A stretch of 41,037 nucleotides of DNA. Origin: B18-G4 sp003648575 (GTDB lineage: Bacteria > Bacteroidota > Bacteroidia > Bacteroidales > B18-G4). The notes under the pieces are model-generated. The model was not told where the DNA came from and did not search any database. It was given only the letters and a program-made list of their open reading frames with translations. Shown here in pieces: positions 7,620 to 16,182 of the stretch. How positions within the stretch are numbered: the stretch's first letter is position 1; each line of letters begins with the position of its first letter. A program made the position numbers and the translations under genes. Where the stretch lies: positions 1-41,037 of the forward strand of contig JAOZTN010000015.1 of NCBI GenBank assembly GCA_029942245.1. Direction: 5' to 3'.

Positions 7620-9425
7620 ATGATGAAGACAATTTCAAAATATTTACTGCTCGTAATCCTGATCAGTTTCTCCTTCAGCACCTTTGCACAGGATGGGGAT
7701 GCAGTATTCAACAAGATCGTTCGTGAATATACCCTGAATGAGGACGGAAGCACTGACTTCAGGGAATACAAAGAATTAAAGCTGCTCAGCCATTTGAGCT
7801 TTCACCGGATGTATGGAGAAACGTTTATCATCTTTGACCCTGTCTACCAGGAAATCGTGATCCATGAAGCATATACCATCATGAAGGATGGTAAGAAAGT
7901 AGTGGTGCCCGACAATGCTTTTAATGAAGTATTGCCCCGGGCAGCTGCCCATTCAGCCCCTTATAACAGGCTCAGGGAACTCGTGATCACACATACCGGT
8001 CTGGAGGTTGGCGCTACCATATACCTCGACTATACCCTGAAGACCAAAGCCGGTTTCATGTCGACTTTCATGGGTGAAGAACTTATCAGGGATATTGTAC
8101 CCATCAATGAAAAAGAAGTGATTATCCGTATTCCGGAAGGAAAGGAATTGCATTATAAAGTCCTTCACCTCCGTACCGGTGCAGAGCTTAGCCAGGAGAA
8201 TGGCATGAATGTGTATACTTTCAATTTCAGCAGCCTCTCACCATATAGCCGTGAATGGGGGACAGATCATGAATTGCTTCCGCGCCTGTTTTTCAGCTCC
8301 GCCAAAGACCTCGACAGGGCCTATTTCCCGTTTGTCGCACAGCCTGCCTTTACCTTTCAGGCAAATGCTGATATGGAGGCCCGAGCAAAAGAGATCAAAA
8401 AGGAAAACAAGGATGAGCTGAAAGCGATACTGGCCATCCAGAAAATGGTGGTTGATGAGATCGCTACCTGGAACCTGGATCTGCGTTATACCGGATTCAA
8501 ATGCCGTACACCCAAAGAGGTCTGGAGTTCAAATGGCGGCACACCTTTGGAAAAAAATGTTTTACTGGCAACCCTCCTGAAAAAAGCAGGGTATACTGCT
8601 GATCCGGTAGCCATTATTCCCGACAGGTATTATGATAAAAAAGTTGGCAGCCTCTATATTTTTGATGGCTTTGCCGTTCAGGTAAGGACGATATCCGGCC
8701 TGATATACCTGTCAGCTACTGCTAAGTCCTCTCAGGACCTTGCTTTAAGCAAGACAGGGAAAAAGTTTTTAGTGCTTGATGGAGCCATCGAGAGCCTGAA
8801 AACTTATAATGCTCCGGCAACTGCTTCAGAGATCATTTACCATAGCGATCTTAGCCTGTCTGCTGATGATAAACTCAAAGGCAAACTGTTTGTCAAGCTT
8901 AGGGGCAATGCCAATCCATACTTTAGTCTCTACCTCGATTCGGCCTATGCAAAACGCTATGGCAGCAACATAAAAGAGGTGAAAATAAACACCCTGGAAA
9001 TGCAAGAAAGCATTTTCGACCTTATCCTGGAAAAGGAAAATGCCTGTGAACAATATGGTGAATATGCTTTCCTGAACATTCCCTTATCCCGTTCAGGAAT
9101 ATCTTCCTGGGGGTTTTCATATATCGAGAGCGGAAGGCAATCACCCATCAGCTTAAAAGAGCGTATCACCGAAGAGTATCATTATATGATCGAACTGCCG
9201 GAAGGGTATGAACTGATCAGCCCGGAGGTGAATCTCAAAGTCGAAAATACCATTGGAAAGTTGGAGATCACGGTGAGAAAGGAAGGCAATGTTGTTTTCA
9301 TTACACGCGATATCAGCCTGGAAAAAGACCTTATTCAATACAATGAATTTGATGCTTTTAATGCTCTGTGGAAGCCCTGGATGAACCCATCTTTCCAGAA
9401 GCTCATATTGAAAAAACCAGAATAG
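7620..9425 (+). CDS. DUF3857 protein with degenerate transglutaminase domain
   Basis: A 601-residue secreted paralog of the preceding gene (signal peptide ending near AQDGDA). The same layout is seen: DUF3857 from about 40 to 230, transglutaminase-like fold from about 250 to 380, and a C-terminal beta domain. Aligning it by eye to its neighbour replaces the catalytic Cys with P309 (in GGTPLEKNVLLATLLKKAGY), the His with G350 (in FDGFAV) and the Asp with A366. The frame is open throughout and the fold-defining residues are kept, so this looks like a maintained non-catalytic partner and not a decayed gene. Its role could be binding a surface peptide or regulating its neighbour, which is inference. 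It ends 11 bases from the convergent gene. Confidence 0.82.
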   Translation: MMKTISKYLLLVILISFSFSTFAQDGDAVFNKIVREYTLNEDGSTDFREYKELKLLSHLSFHRMYGETFIIFDPVYQEIVIHEAYTIMKDGKKVVVPDNAFNEVLPRAAAHSAPYNRLRELVITHTGLEVGATIYLDYTLKTKAGFMSTFMGEELIRDIVPINEKEVIIRIPEGKELHYKVLHLRTGAELSQENGMNVYTFNFSSLSPYSREWGTDHELLPRLFFSSAKDLDRAYFPFVAQPAFTFQANADMEARAKEIKKENKDELKAILAIQKMVVDEIATWNLDLRYTGFKCRTPKEVWSSNGGTPLEKNVLLATLLKKAGYTADPVAIIPDRYYDKKVGSLYIFDGFAVQVRTISGLIYLSATAKSSQDLALSKTGKKFLVLDGAIESLKTYNAPATASEIIYHSDLSLSADDKLKGKLFVKLRGNANPYFSLYLDSAYAKRYGSNIKEVKINTLEMQESIFDLILEKENACEQYGEYAFLNIPLSRSGISSWGFSYIESGRQSPISLKERITEEYHYMIELPEGYELISPEVNLKVENTIGKLEITVRKEGNVVFITRDISLEKDLIQYNEFDAFNALWKPWMNPSFQKLILKKPE

Positions 9426-9436
9426 CCAATACGGGA

Positions 9437-10369
9437 TCAGATCCCGGAAGTATTCAGGTTACCCAGGCTGACAGTGATCCTGCGCTTGGTTTCCTTTTTG
9501 TCATCAGCAGAAGCATAAAGGGTTATCTGCAAATGCAGGTTGAAGATATTCATGATCACTTCCTTCGACTGAAATTGCCCAATACGCAAAATGTCAGAAT
9601 TTATTATCCCCGTGTATCGGGATAGCCTGGTATTGATAATATCATTTTCTCCTGATTTGATATATTTCTTATCATACTTCGTATATTCATAGATATTGGC
9701 AATATCATGGATCGTATATGTCTGCAAGTTTTCGATCCCGTCAATATTTGTGAGGAACCATTCATAAGTGCGCTGATCGAGCAGGCATCGGTTCAGGCTG
9801 TCTTTTTCAAGGATGCGTGCATTGTTGATGATGGCGCTGCCATAAAAGTTATTCTCAAAATGAAAAATGGTATCATAAGTGATGGCATATCTCAGGGAAA
9901 TGCTGCCAATGACCTTTCTGAGCTTAGGATAGTGATGATATGAATTAAATGCCCTTACCATCACTTCAAAGTTAATGGCAAAGAACAATGCGTGCAAAGG
10001 GGTGTCGAAAATTAGAAAACCACCATCACCGGTACTAATAAAAGATTTTTGAATTTTCTCCTTGGTATAATACTGGAAAACGAATTGGTTATTTTCAAGG
10101 CATAATCTGACGGTTTTATCAAAAAGGATCTTAAAAAGGGCCGGGATCATGGTTTGCTCCAGATGCTTATACAATCCATAGCGATAAATATCTATTCCCA
10201 GGACCGAGAATCGGGGAAAGTTCTTCAGGTTAACATATTTTTCCATTTCATGATAGAGATCATCGCTTTGAGGTACTTTGGTCACTTTATCATAGATCGA
10301 TTCAGTATCTACCTTCTTGAGAAGCTCGATGATCTGGTCGAACTGCAAGCGTTTCATCCTTTTTGCCAT
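9437..10369 (-). CDS. Class III nucleotidyl cyclase homology domain protein (divergent)
   Basis: A 310-residue soluble protein not belonging to a family I can name precisely. From about residue 52 to 200 it follows the class III cyclase pattern. D60 in FSVLGIDIY and D115 in STGDGGFLIF sit where the two metal-binding Asp residues fall, and GSAIINNARIL (177-187) matches the G-x-x-V-N-x-A-x-R-L segment, with N183 and R185 as candidate transition-state residues. A short helical N-terminus and a roughly 110-residue C-terminal region with a beta-rich end flank it. If active it would make cAMP or cGMP. It could equally be a sensor using the fold, like related GGDEF/CHD outliers. No receiver, GAF or membrane domain is attached. 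It reads divergently from thpR. Confidence 0.55.
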   Translation of the reverse strand: MAKRMKRLQFDQIIELLKKVDTESIYDKVTKVPQSDDLYHEMEKYVNLKNFPRFSVLGIDIYRYGLYKHLEQTMIPALFKILFDKTVRLCLENNQFVFQYYTKEKIQKSFISTGDGGFLIFDTPLHALFFAINFEVMVRAFNSYHHYPKLRKVIGSISLRYAITYDTIFHFENNFYGSAIINNARILEKDSLNRCLLDQRTYEWFLTNIDGIENLQTYTIHDIANIYEYTKYDKKYIKSGENDIINTRLSRYTGIINSDILRIGQFQSKEVIMNIFNLHLQITLYASADDKKETKRRITVSLGNLNTSGI

Positions 10370-10453
10370 TTGTGTTTGGATATTTATGGTGGTTTCCTAT
10401 ACAATAATACTAAAGAATAACGATACTTGCCAATCCAATGCTAAAGGCTTCAT

Positions 10454-10461
10454 TATCTTTG
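10454..10461 (+). promoter_or_regulatory. Putative -7 box TATCTTTG
   Basis: TATCTTTG, an exact TAnnTTTG match, ends eight bases before the thpR ATG, implying a very short leader. A TTG at 10427-10429 lies 24 bases upstream, longer than the usual spacing. Confidence 0.4.
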
Positions 10462-10468
10462 TTCAGTA

Positions 10469-11029
10469 ATGAAACGATTATTTGCCGCCATAAAAGTGCA
10501 TCCTTCCGAGGAATTCCTCACCCGCTATTATGCATTGAAAAGAAATCTGAAGGATGAAAAGATACGATGGGTCGACCCGGAAAATATCCACATTACCTTG
10601 AAGTTCTTCGGGGAAACCCCCGGGCATCATATTCCGGCCATCAATGCGGCTCTACAGCAATCCGCTGCAGGCCTTGCAGCATTTGATCTTAGCATAACAT
10701 CTACGGGAATCTTCGGAAGTTCATACCAACCGAAGGTGATCTGGTTCGGGATAGAGCCTCATGAGGATATCATCAGATTATCTGAAAGCATTCTAACGGA
10801 GCTTGAAAAGACAGGAATTGAGAGAGACCGGCAAAACTTTGTGCCACACCTGACCATAGCCAGGATCAAGCATCTGGAGGATAAAAAGTATTTTCAGAAG
10901 GTCATTGATCATAATAAGGAAGACTTCATACAAAAAGAAGAGGTGAATAAATTCCACCTCTTCGAAAGTATGTTGAAGCCCGGAGGGGCTGAATATACTG
11001 TTATCGGGAGCTATTCCTTATTGCTTTGA
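10469..11029 (+). CDS. thpR: RNA 2',3'-cyclic phosphodiesterase
   Basis: A 186-residue cytosolic enzyme of the 2H phosphoesterase superfamily, formerly called 2'-5' RNA ligase. Both H-x-(T/S)-(L/I) motifs are present: HITLKFFG (H41) and HLTIARIKH (about residue 128). The N-terminal MKRLFAAIKV strand is typical of ThpR. It hydrolyses 2',3'-cyclic phosphate ends on RNA to 2'-phosphates. Length fits the family. Its last 19 bases overlap the end of the convergent DUF6249 gene. Confidence 0.92.
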   Translation: MKRLFAAIKVHPSEEFLTRYYALKRNLKDEKIRWVDPENIHITLKFFGETPGHHIPAINAALQQSAAGLAAFDLSITSTGIFGSSYQPKVIWFGIEPHEDIIRLSESILTELEKTGIERDRQNFVPHLTIARIKHLEDKKYFQKVIDHNKEDFIQKEEVNKFHLFESMLKPGGAEYTVIGSYSLLL

Positions 11030-11343
11030 TGTTTTTCAAGGAAATAGCTGATTACCAGCGCCATGCCGCCAAAAAGGAAGATCATGGAAAAATATGATAC
11101 TTCTTCTTCAAGAACGGTCGTAGCATCCAGAATATTCCCGGCAAGGATACCCACAGCAACACCGATAAGCAAAAGGCCATAACGGACGCCGGCCATACCA
11201 GGCTTGAAATCATGAAATTTCGATGGATCTACTCCTTTTTGAAGCATCACCATTCTTTCTTTTTTCCTTACGCCCAGGTAAACAATTCCATATATGAATC
11301 CGAAGATCACCAGGAGGACAAGTATTGGAGTTATATCAAGCAT
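11011..11343 (-). CDS. DUF6249-type small membrane protein
   Basis: A 110-residue protein with three predicted membrane helices: residues about 3-24, 55-72 and 80-100. A cytoplasmic linker rich in Lys/Arg after the first helix contains the VRKKERMVMLQKGVDPSKF pattern typical of DUF6249 proteins in Bacteroidota. These often sit next to ECF sigma factor genes, but none is present here. The start at 11343 is chosen because the upstream in-frame Met would add a polar tail ahead of the first helix. Function is unknown. Its 3' end overlaps thpR on the opposite strand by 19 bases. Confidence 0.7.
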   Translation of the reverse strand: MLDITPILVLLVIFGFIYGIVYLGVRKKERMVMLQKGVDPSKFHDFKPGMAGVRYGLLLIGVAVGILAGNILDATTVLEEEVSYFSMIFLFGGMALVISYFLEKHQSNKE

Positions 11344-11473
11344 TGTTTTAGTTTTTAAAAGTTTATAATCCGGTTTCTGCATCTTTGACGCACTTTATTT
11401 TTCCCGGTTACACTTATTAAGTGCCTGAAGTGATCTAAAGTTGAGTTTGGGAGTAATTATATTATCAATTCTA

Positions 11474-11481
11474 TAACTTTG
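11474..11481 (+). promoter_or_regulatory. Putative -7 box TAACTTTG
   Basis: TAACTTTG matches TAnnTTTG five bases before the GNAT gene ATG. A TTTG at 11446-11449 is 24 bases upstream, longer than ideal. Confidence 0.35.
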
Positions 11482-11485
11482 CGGT

Positions 11486-11914
11486 ATGATTGAGATAGTA
11501 TCTTTTAATACCAACGACAGGCCGGATCTGGCCGTTGAGGCCAATGGGATCCGTCAGCAGGTTTTCGTGGAGGAACAAAAAGTTGATCCTTCCCTCGAAT
11601 ATGATGAGTTTGAATCTGTGGCTGTCCACTACATATTGTATGTTGAAGGTGAGGTGGCTGCTACTGCCAGGTGGCGGGAGACTGACAATGGGATCAAACT
11701 GGAAAGGTTTGCCACTCTGCAAGCCCATCGTAATAAAGGACTGGGGGCTATCCTGCTCCGCGACATCATGGATGATATCCTTCCCCTGGAGAAAAAAATA
11801 TACCTCCACTCCCAGCTAAAAGCCATTCCATTTTATGAAAGGCATGGATTTGTAAAGGTTGGAGAACAATTCACCGAAGCAGAGATAGAGCACTTTGAGA
11901 TGATACACAGATAA
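11486..11914 (+). CDS. GNAT family N-acetyltransferase
   Basis: A 142-residue cytosolic protein with the GNAT fold. It has the AVEANGIRQQVFVEEQ start typical of the ElaA/YjcF-like group, a beta4 segment VAATARWRE, and the acetyl-CoA binding P-loop-like AHRNKGLGAILLR at about residues 77-89. The end FYERHGFVKVGEQFTEAEIEHFEM is also characteristic of that group. It transfers an acetyl group from acetyl-CoA to an unidentified amine. It is a single gene that converges on the mltF-like gene with a 24-base spacer. Confidence 0.88.
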   Translation: MIEIVSFNTNDRPDLAVEANGIRQQVFVEEQKVDPSLEYDEFESVAVHYILYVEGEVAATARWRETDNGIKLERFATLQAHRNKGLGAILLRDIMDDILPLEKKIYLHSQLKAIPFYERHGFVKVGEQFTEAEIEHFEMIHR

Positions 11915-11938
11915 GAATGTGTAGAGTTAGGAGTTGAG

Positions 11939-13426
11939 CTAATTTTCGATGACTTTTTTATAATGTTCATACCTTTCGAAGATCTCCACAACAAAATTGT
12001 AGGTTTCTTCCCCCCTGGCATAACCATATTTCACAACTGAATCGCGATAATAGGTTGGATCTGATTTGTTCAGTATAAAGAAGTCAACGTTATCGGTCCA
12101 GATGTTTGGATCCTTTCCATGTTTTTCGGCCAGCCGTCTGCCATCGTAAATATGGGCGATCCCCACATTATAAGATGCCATCACAAACCTGATACGTTCT
12201 TCCGGGTCGTCTATTTCAGGGGGCAACTGTTTATCAATCCAACGCAAGAACTGTATCCCGGCCCTGATCTGATCTGCCGGCGGGGATGCTGTGTCGACAC
12301 CATAGACCTCAGCGGTAGCCGGCATCAGTTGCATGAGCCCGAAGGCGCCAACCCATGAGGTGACTTCCGGATGGAAGCGTGACTCCTGATATATCAGCGA
12401 AGCAACCAGGCGCCAATCGAGGTCGTAGGCAGTGCTGAGTTCCCTGATGATCTCATCATATTGCGAGATCTTTCCCCCACCGATAGAGTGATACTCACTT
12501 TGAGCAATGTTCACTGAGCGTGGGTTGTGGAAATACTTATTGTACACATAGCGGGAGGCTGTGCTTTTTTTATAATCAATGATCCAGGCATTAATCTCCA
12601 GTCGCAGGCTGTCGTTTCCCTGCTTCACGGCCCATGCCACATGTTGTGGAAAGCTCAAGGCTGTGTTTACATCAATATTCGGATAATACTTCTGGTTGAC
12701 TTTGGCGATATGCTCATCGGCCACCGTATATTCAATTTCGCCCTGAGCCACCGCCGTGATTAATTGTTCCACCTCCCTGTCATGGTCTATATGTATATGG
12801 ATGGTGTCGCCGATCTCGTTGGCCAGAATTGACAATCGGTCGGCAAAGATGGTTCCCTTTTGCACATAAACATCTTTCCCTGCCAGTTCTAATGGGTTCC
12901 TGATCAGCTGGTCTTCTATTTCGTCCCAGGTGCGCATCTTTCTCCAGTTTTCCGGCTTACGCTGAACCAATACTTGTTTGGTTTGTATCTGGGGAACGGT
13001 AAAATCGACCAGTCCCTGTCTATCGCGGGTAACCGTCAGGCCCATGGCTATCATATCAACCTTCCCTTCTTCGAGCAGGCCAAATGCTCCATGCATATCG
13101 TTGGTGATCACAAGCTTCAGGTTCACATCAAGGAAGTCGGCAAACTCTTTCAGCATCTCAAACTGGTAGCCCATGGGCTCACCACGGTAGATAAAATAAT
13201 TGGTTGAGTTGTAATCTGTAAGGGCTATTAGTGTATCGCGCACCTGAACATTACGGAGAGATGGATCCAGATCGATTGTTTTCTCTTCGTCCAGAATATT
13301 GCTCATCTTATCGTCATGACCATCAAGACATGAAGTGCAAATAAGCACACAAGCCACAAGCAGCAAGGTAAGCAGTAGTATTGGTTTTGCCTTTTCCAAA
13401 GAAAGGTTTTTCAAATCGAATACCAA
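11939..13426 (-). CDS. mltF: MltF-type membrane-bound lytic murein transglycosylase
   Basis: A 495-residue two-domain lipoprotein. The N-terminus has a hydrophobic segment ending at ICTSC (Cys33), a likely lipid-attachment site. Residues about 60-300 form a family 3 solute-binding domain (VDMIAMGLTVTRDRQ, QKGTIFADRL) and residues about 325-480 a lytic transglycosylase (SLT) domain. E348 in YQESRFHP is the catalytic acid, followed by GAFGLMQLMPATA and ASYNVG. It cleaves peptidoglycan glycan strands to 1,6-anhydro-muropeptides, with the binding domain acting as an allosteric sensor in characterised MltF. The start codon is TTG: no ATG lies ahead of the lipobox in this frame. Confidence 0.9.
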   Translation of the reverse strand: MVFDLKNLSLEKAKPILLLTLLLVACVLICTSCLDGHDDKMSNILDEEKTIDLDPSLRNVQVRDTLIALTDYNSTNYFIYRGEPMGYQFEMLKEFADFLDVNLKLVITNDMHGAFGLLEEGKVDMIAMGLTVTRDRQGLVDFTVPQIQTKQVLVQRKPENWRKMRTWDEIEDQLIRNPLELAGKDVYVQKGTIFADRLSILANEIGDTIHIHIDHDREVEQLITAVAQGEIEYTVADEHIAKVNQKYYPNIDVNTALSFPQHVAWAVKQGNDSLRLEINAWIIDYKKSTASRYVYNKYFHNPRSVNIAQSEYHSIGGGKISQYDEIIRELSTAYDLDWRLVASLIYQESRFHPEVTSWVGAFGLMQLMPATAEVYGVDTASPPADQIRAGIQFLRWIDKQLPPEIDDPEERIRFVMASYNVGIAHIYDGRRLAEKHGKDPNIWTDNVDFFILNKSDPTYYRDSVVKYGYARGEETYNFVVEIFERYEHYKKVIEN

Positions 13427-13472
13427 TGTAGTAAATTAAATTAACATGAGAAACCGGGGGGCCTGGTGAGAG

Positions 13473-14585
13473 CTACACCACCTTCCTGTATCTCCACACA
13501 GCAAGCGTATTCAGCAACACTGCAAGTATAAGCAATGAAAAGAACTGCCTGGTAATATCCTGGAAACCAGACCCCTTCAATAATATCATCCGCATCACAT
13601 CAATGAAGTAGGCAATGGGGTTGGCCTGGTTCATGGTCTGGGCCCACTCGGGCATGCTCTGAACGGGAGTAAACAAACCGCTCATCAGAATGAAGATAAT
13701 CATAAAGAAAAACGTCAGGAACATAGATTGTTGCTGGGTATTGGTCAGGGTGGAAATGAGCAGGCCAAGGCCCAGGGCTACCAGCAGGTAAACACCGGCA
13801 ACAAAAAATATCAGACCTATGCTGCCCACCATCGGTATATCAAATATCAGCTTGGCCAGGACCAGGCCAAAGGCCAGTTCTGTCAATGCGATGAACCAGA
13901 ACGGAATTAGTTTTCCCAGAATAAACTGATACTTCTTAATCGGGGTTACGTTGATCTGCTCTATGGTACCCATTTCTTTCTCCTTAACAATATTCATGGC
14001 CGAAAGGAAGGCACTGATCACCGTCACCAGCAGAACCAGTATACCAGGCACCATAAAAGTAAAATAATCCAGCTCCGGGTTATACCAGTATGCTGCGGAG
14101 ACCTTAATAGGATCGGGAGGATATCGCAGGCCAAGTTGCTTAACAATAATGTTGCTATTATAACCCTTGATGATGTTCAAGGCATAAGCATTCATCAAAC
14201 TAGCTGCACTGCCGTTAATGGCATTGGTTGTAAGCTGCATGGTGGCATTTCTATCTACAGTAATCCCTTTTTCAAATCCATTCGGGATCTGGAGTACCTG
14301 GTCGGCCAAATTATTCAGGACTGCCTCCTCAGCCACATCGTATGATGCCGAATAATCCACTATCGTGAAGAATGGTGAACCTTTGAATGTTGCAGCCACT
14401 TCCCGCGATGCAGAACTCATATCCTGATCAACAATAAAGAGGTTCACATTCTTGATCTCAAAAGTAGCGGTATAGGACAAAACAATCAGCTGCACGATTG
14501 GAATGATAAATATAATGGGCATCATGGTTTTATCCCTGAAAACCTGGATAAACTCTTTCTGTAATATGTATAGTATGGTCCTCAT
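13473..14585 (-). CDS. ABC-2 type exporter permease
   Basis: A 370-residue membrane protein of the YbhS/YbhR type: one N-terminal helix (about 20-40), a large extracytoplasmic domain (about 45-175), then five C-terminal helices. The KEKEMGTIEQINVTPI segment is the conserved coupling region of ABC-2 exporters. It is the last gene of the efflux operon and starts three bases after the stop of the other permease. The pair probably forms a heterodimer served by the two ATPases upstream. Confidence 0.88.
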   Translation of the reverse strand: MRTILYILQKEFIQVFRDKTMMPIIFIIPIVQLIVLSYTATFEIKNVNLFIVDQDMSSASREVAATFKGSPFFTIVDYSASYDVAEEAVLNNLADQVLQIPNGFEKGITVDRNATMQLTTNAINGSAASLMNAYALNIIKGYNSNIIVKQLGLRYPPDPIKVSAAYWYNPELDYFTFMVPGILVLLVTVISAFLSAMNIVKEKEMGTIEQINVTPIKKYQFILGKLIPFWFIALTELAFGLVLAKLIFDIPMVGSIGLIFFVAGVYLLVALGLGLLISTLTNTQQQSMFLTFFFMIIFILMSGLFTPVQSMPEWAQTMNQANPIAYFIDVMRMILLKGSGFQDITRQFFSLLILAVLLNTLAVWRYRKVV

Positions 14586-14587
14586 TA

Positions 14588-15685
14588 TTATTCCAGCCTG
14601 ATCTTAAATTTTCGAACACTTACACCAATGAAAAATATTGTCATTCCGATAATGATCAGTGTTTCTTCCCACACATGTGCCAGCCCCACCCCTTTCAGCA
14701 TGATGTCTTTCACAATGATGATAAACCACTTTGTTGGCATGATATTACAAAGCCATTGCAGCATTTGAGGCATGTTTTCAATCGGGAAAATAAAGCCTGA
14801 AAGCAAAATGGTCGGGAGCATCAATGCAAACATGGAGATCATCACGGCTGTTTGCTGGCTTTTTGCCATTGTTGAGATCAAAATACCCAGCGACAGGGCC
14901 ATGATAATGAACAGGAGGCTTTCCGCCAGGAGCAGGACCAGACTACCTTCCACCGGCATCCCAAAAACAAAGAAAGCCAGTAAAAGAATGGTAATGGCAT
15001 TTACAAATGAGAGCAGCACATACGGCACCACCTTGCCTACTACGATCTGAATAGGCTTCAGGGGTGATACCAGGAGCACCTCCATGGTTCCCAGTTCCTT
15101 TTCACGAGCGATCGAAATGGAGGTCATCATGGCCGATACCAGCATCAGCAGTATGGTGATCACACCGGGTACGAACATGAATACGCTCTTCAGGCTCTGG
15201 TTAAATAACATTTTATATTCAGTGTTGATCGTTATAGGCATCCCCTGCTCACCAAACTTATCTCTCATATAATTTTGGATGATGCCTGAAGTATAGTTTA
15301 CCAGGAGGTTTGCCGTATTCGGATCGGAAGCGTCGGCAATGATATGAATGGATGCATTTTGTTCTTTTTCCAGATTTCTGGCAAAATGATCCCCTATGAT
15401 GATCACTTCTTTTACATGTCCGGCCTTAAATGCTGTTTCTATCTGGCTTTCATCAGTCAGGTTTTCGTTTAGCAGAAAATATTCGGAAGAGATGATCTTA
15501 TTGCTCAGCTCCAGGCTCATATGGTCCCTGGAATAATCCAGGATGGCGATCTCGGTGTTTTTTATCTCGGTGGAGATAGCATAACCAAAGATCAGTACCA
15601 GCACTATGGGCATACCAAACAGTATCACCATGGTGCGTACATCCCTGAAGATGTGATAGAATTCCTTTATGATGAAGCCCTTCAT
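14588..15685 (-). CDS. ABC-2 type exporter permease
   Basis: A 365-residue paralog of the following permease with the same layout: one N-terminal helix, an extracytoplasmic domain (about 45-170) and five C-terminal helices. The AREKELGTMEVLLVSPLKP coupling segment is clear. YbhR-like. In the E. coli YbhGFSR system the permeases work with the YbhF ATPase and YbhG adaptor to export drugs and cations. The substrate here is unknown. A 497-base stretch carrying a four-helix-bundle gene separates it from the ATPase gene, whereas neighbouring operon members lie only one or two bases apart. Confidence 0.88.
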   Translation of the reverse strand: MKGFIIKEFYHIFRDVRTMVILFGMPIVLVLIFGYAISTEIKNTEIAILDYSRDHMSLELSNKIISSEYFLLNENLTDESQIETAFKAGHVKEVIIIGDHFARNLEKEQNASIHIIADASDPNTANLLVNYTSGIIQNYMRDKFGEQGMPITINTEYKMLFNQSLKSVFMFVPGVITILLMLVSAMMTSISIAREKELGTMEVLLVSPLKPIQIVVGKVVPYVLLSFVNAITILLLAFFVFGMPVEGSLVLLLAESLLFIIMALSLGILISTMAKSQQTAVMISMFALMLPTILLSGFIFPIENMPQMLQWLCNIMPTKWFIIIVKDIMLKGVGLAHVWEETLIIIGMTIFFIGVSVRKFKIRLE

Positions 15686-15692
15686 TAATAAT

Positions 15693-15730
15693 TAGTATTG
15701 AGACCTTAGTACTGAGACATGAGATTAATA
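15693..15730. repeat. Left heptad repeat flanking the four-helix-bundle gene
   Basis: TAGTATTGAGACCT at 15693 is repeated 14 bases later as TAGTACTGAGACAT, then drifts as GAGATTA. The unit is two linked heptamers. AGTATTGAGA recurs in inverse orientation in the repeat at 16128-16158. Confidence 0.6.
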
Positions 15731-15740
15731 TGTTCTTCGC

Positions 15741-16088
15741 CTAATTACTATTAAATATGGCAAATGTCATTTTTTGTATCTCAAAAATCTCTTTTGTTAA
15801 AATTTTAAAGTTCTCTTCACCCAGATATCCATTTTTTTCAGCAATAATTAATTGTGTTTCCAACTCGCAAGCAGATCCATATGCGACGCTTAAAAAATAT
15901 CTAAACTCTTTTTCAGATCGTCGACCAGAACCTTCAGCAATGTTTGAGGGAATGGAAACTACTGACCTCCTGATCTGCTGTGTCAAACCAAACCGTTCCT
16001 CAACAGGAAATCTATTTGTGATCTTATATGTCTCTATTGATAGAGTCATTGCTTTTTGCCAAATTTTAAGCTTTTTATACTGGTGCAT
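15741..16088 (-). CDS. Four-helix-bundle protein (23S rRNA intervening-sequence type)
   Basis: A 115-residue soluble helical protein. Diagnostic segments are KLKIWQKAMTL near the N-terminus, FGLTQQIRRS-VSIPSNIAEGSGR at about residues 33-57, and the FRYFLSVAYGSACELETQL helix at about 63-81. This family was first found in 23S rRNA intervening sequences and is abundant as single genes in Bacteroidota. Its molecular function is unknown. The gene is AT-rich compared with its neighbours, is bracketed by inverted 14-base repeats, and sits in the middle of an ABC exporter operon on the same strand, which suggests it was inserted. It is not in an rRNA here. Confidence 0.88.
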   Translation of the reverse strand: MHQYKKLKIWQKAMTLSIETYKITNRFPVEERFGLTQQIRRSVVSIPSNIAEGSGRRSEKEFRYFLSVAYGSACELETQLIIAEKNGYLGEENFKILTKEIFEIQKMTFAIFNSN

Positions 16089-16127
16089 TTCTAGATAGCT
16101 TTAAGTGATTATTTTGAGAATGAATGA

Positions 16128-16158
16128 GTCTCAATACTCATATCTCAATACTCATATC
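16128..16158. repeat. Right heptad repeat flanking the four-helix-bundle gene
   Basis: TCTCAATACTCATA occurs twice in tandem with a 14-base period (16129 and 16143). Its reverse complement shares AGTATTGAGA with the repeat at 15693-15704, so the gene between them is flanked by inverted repeats. Confidence 0.6.
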
Positions 16159-16182
16159 TATCTATTAATACCCAAAATTCAT

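Noticed and set aside
7620..9425. Second DUF3857 gene as a pseudogene
   Set aside because: The frame is intact over 601 codons with conserved fold residues; only catalytic positions differ.
13473..15685. Two permeases as a recent duplication
   Set aside because: They share layout but differ widely in sequence; paired distinct permeases are normal for this exporter type.
15741..16088. Intervening sequence inside a 23S rRNA gene
   Set aside because: The protein family is right, but no rRNA sequence flanks it; it lies in a protein-coding operon.
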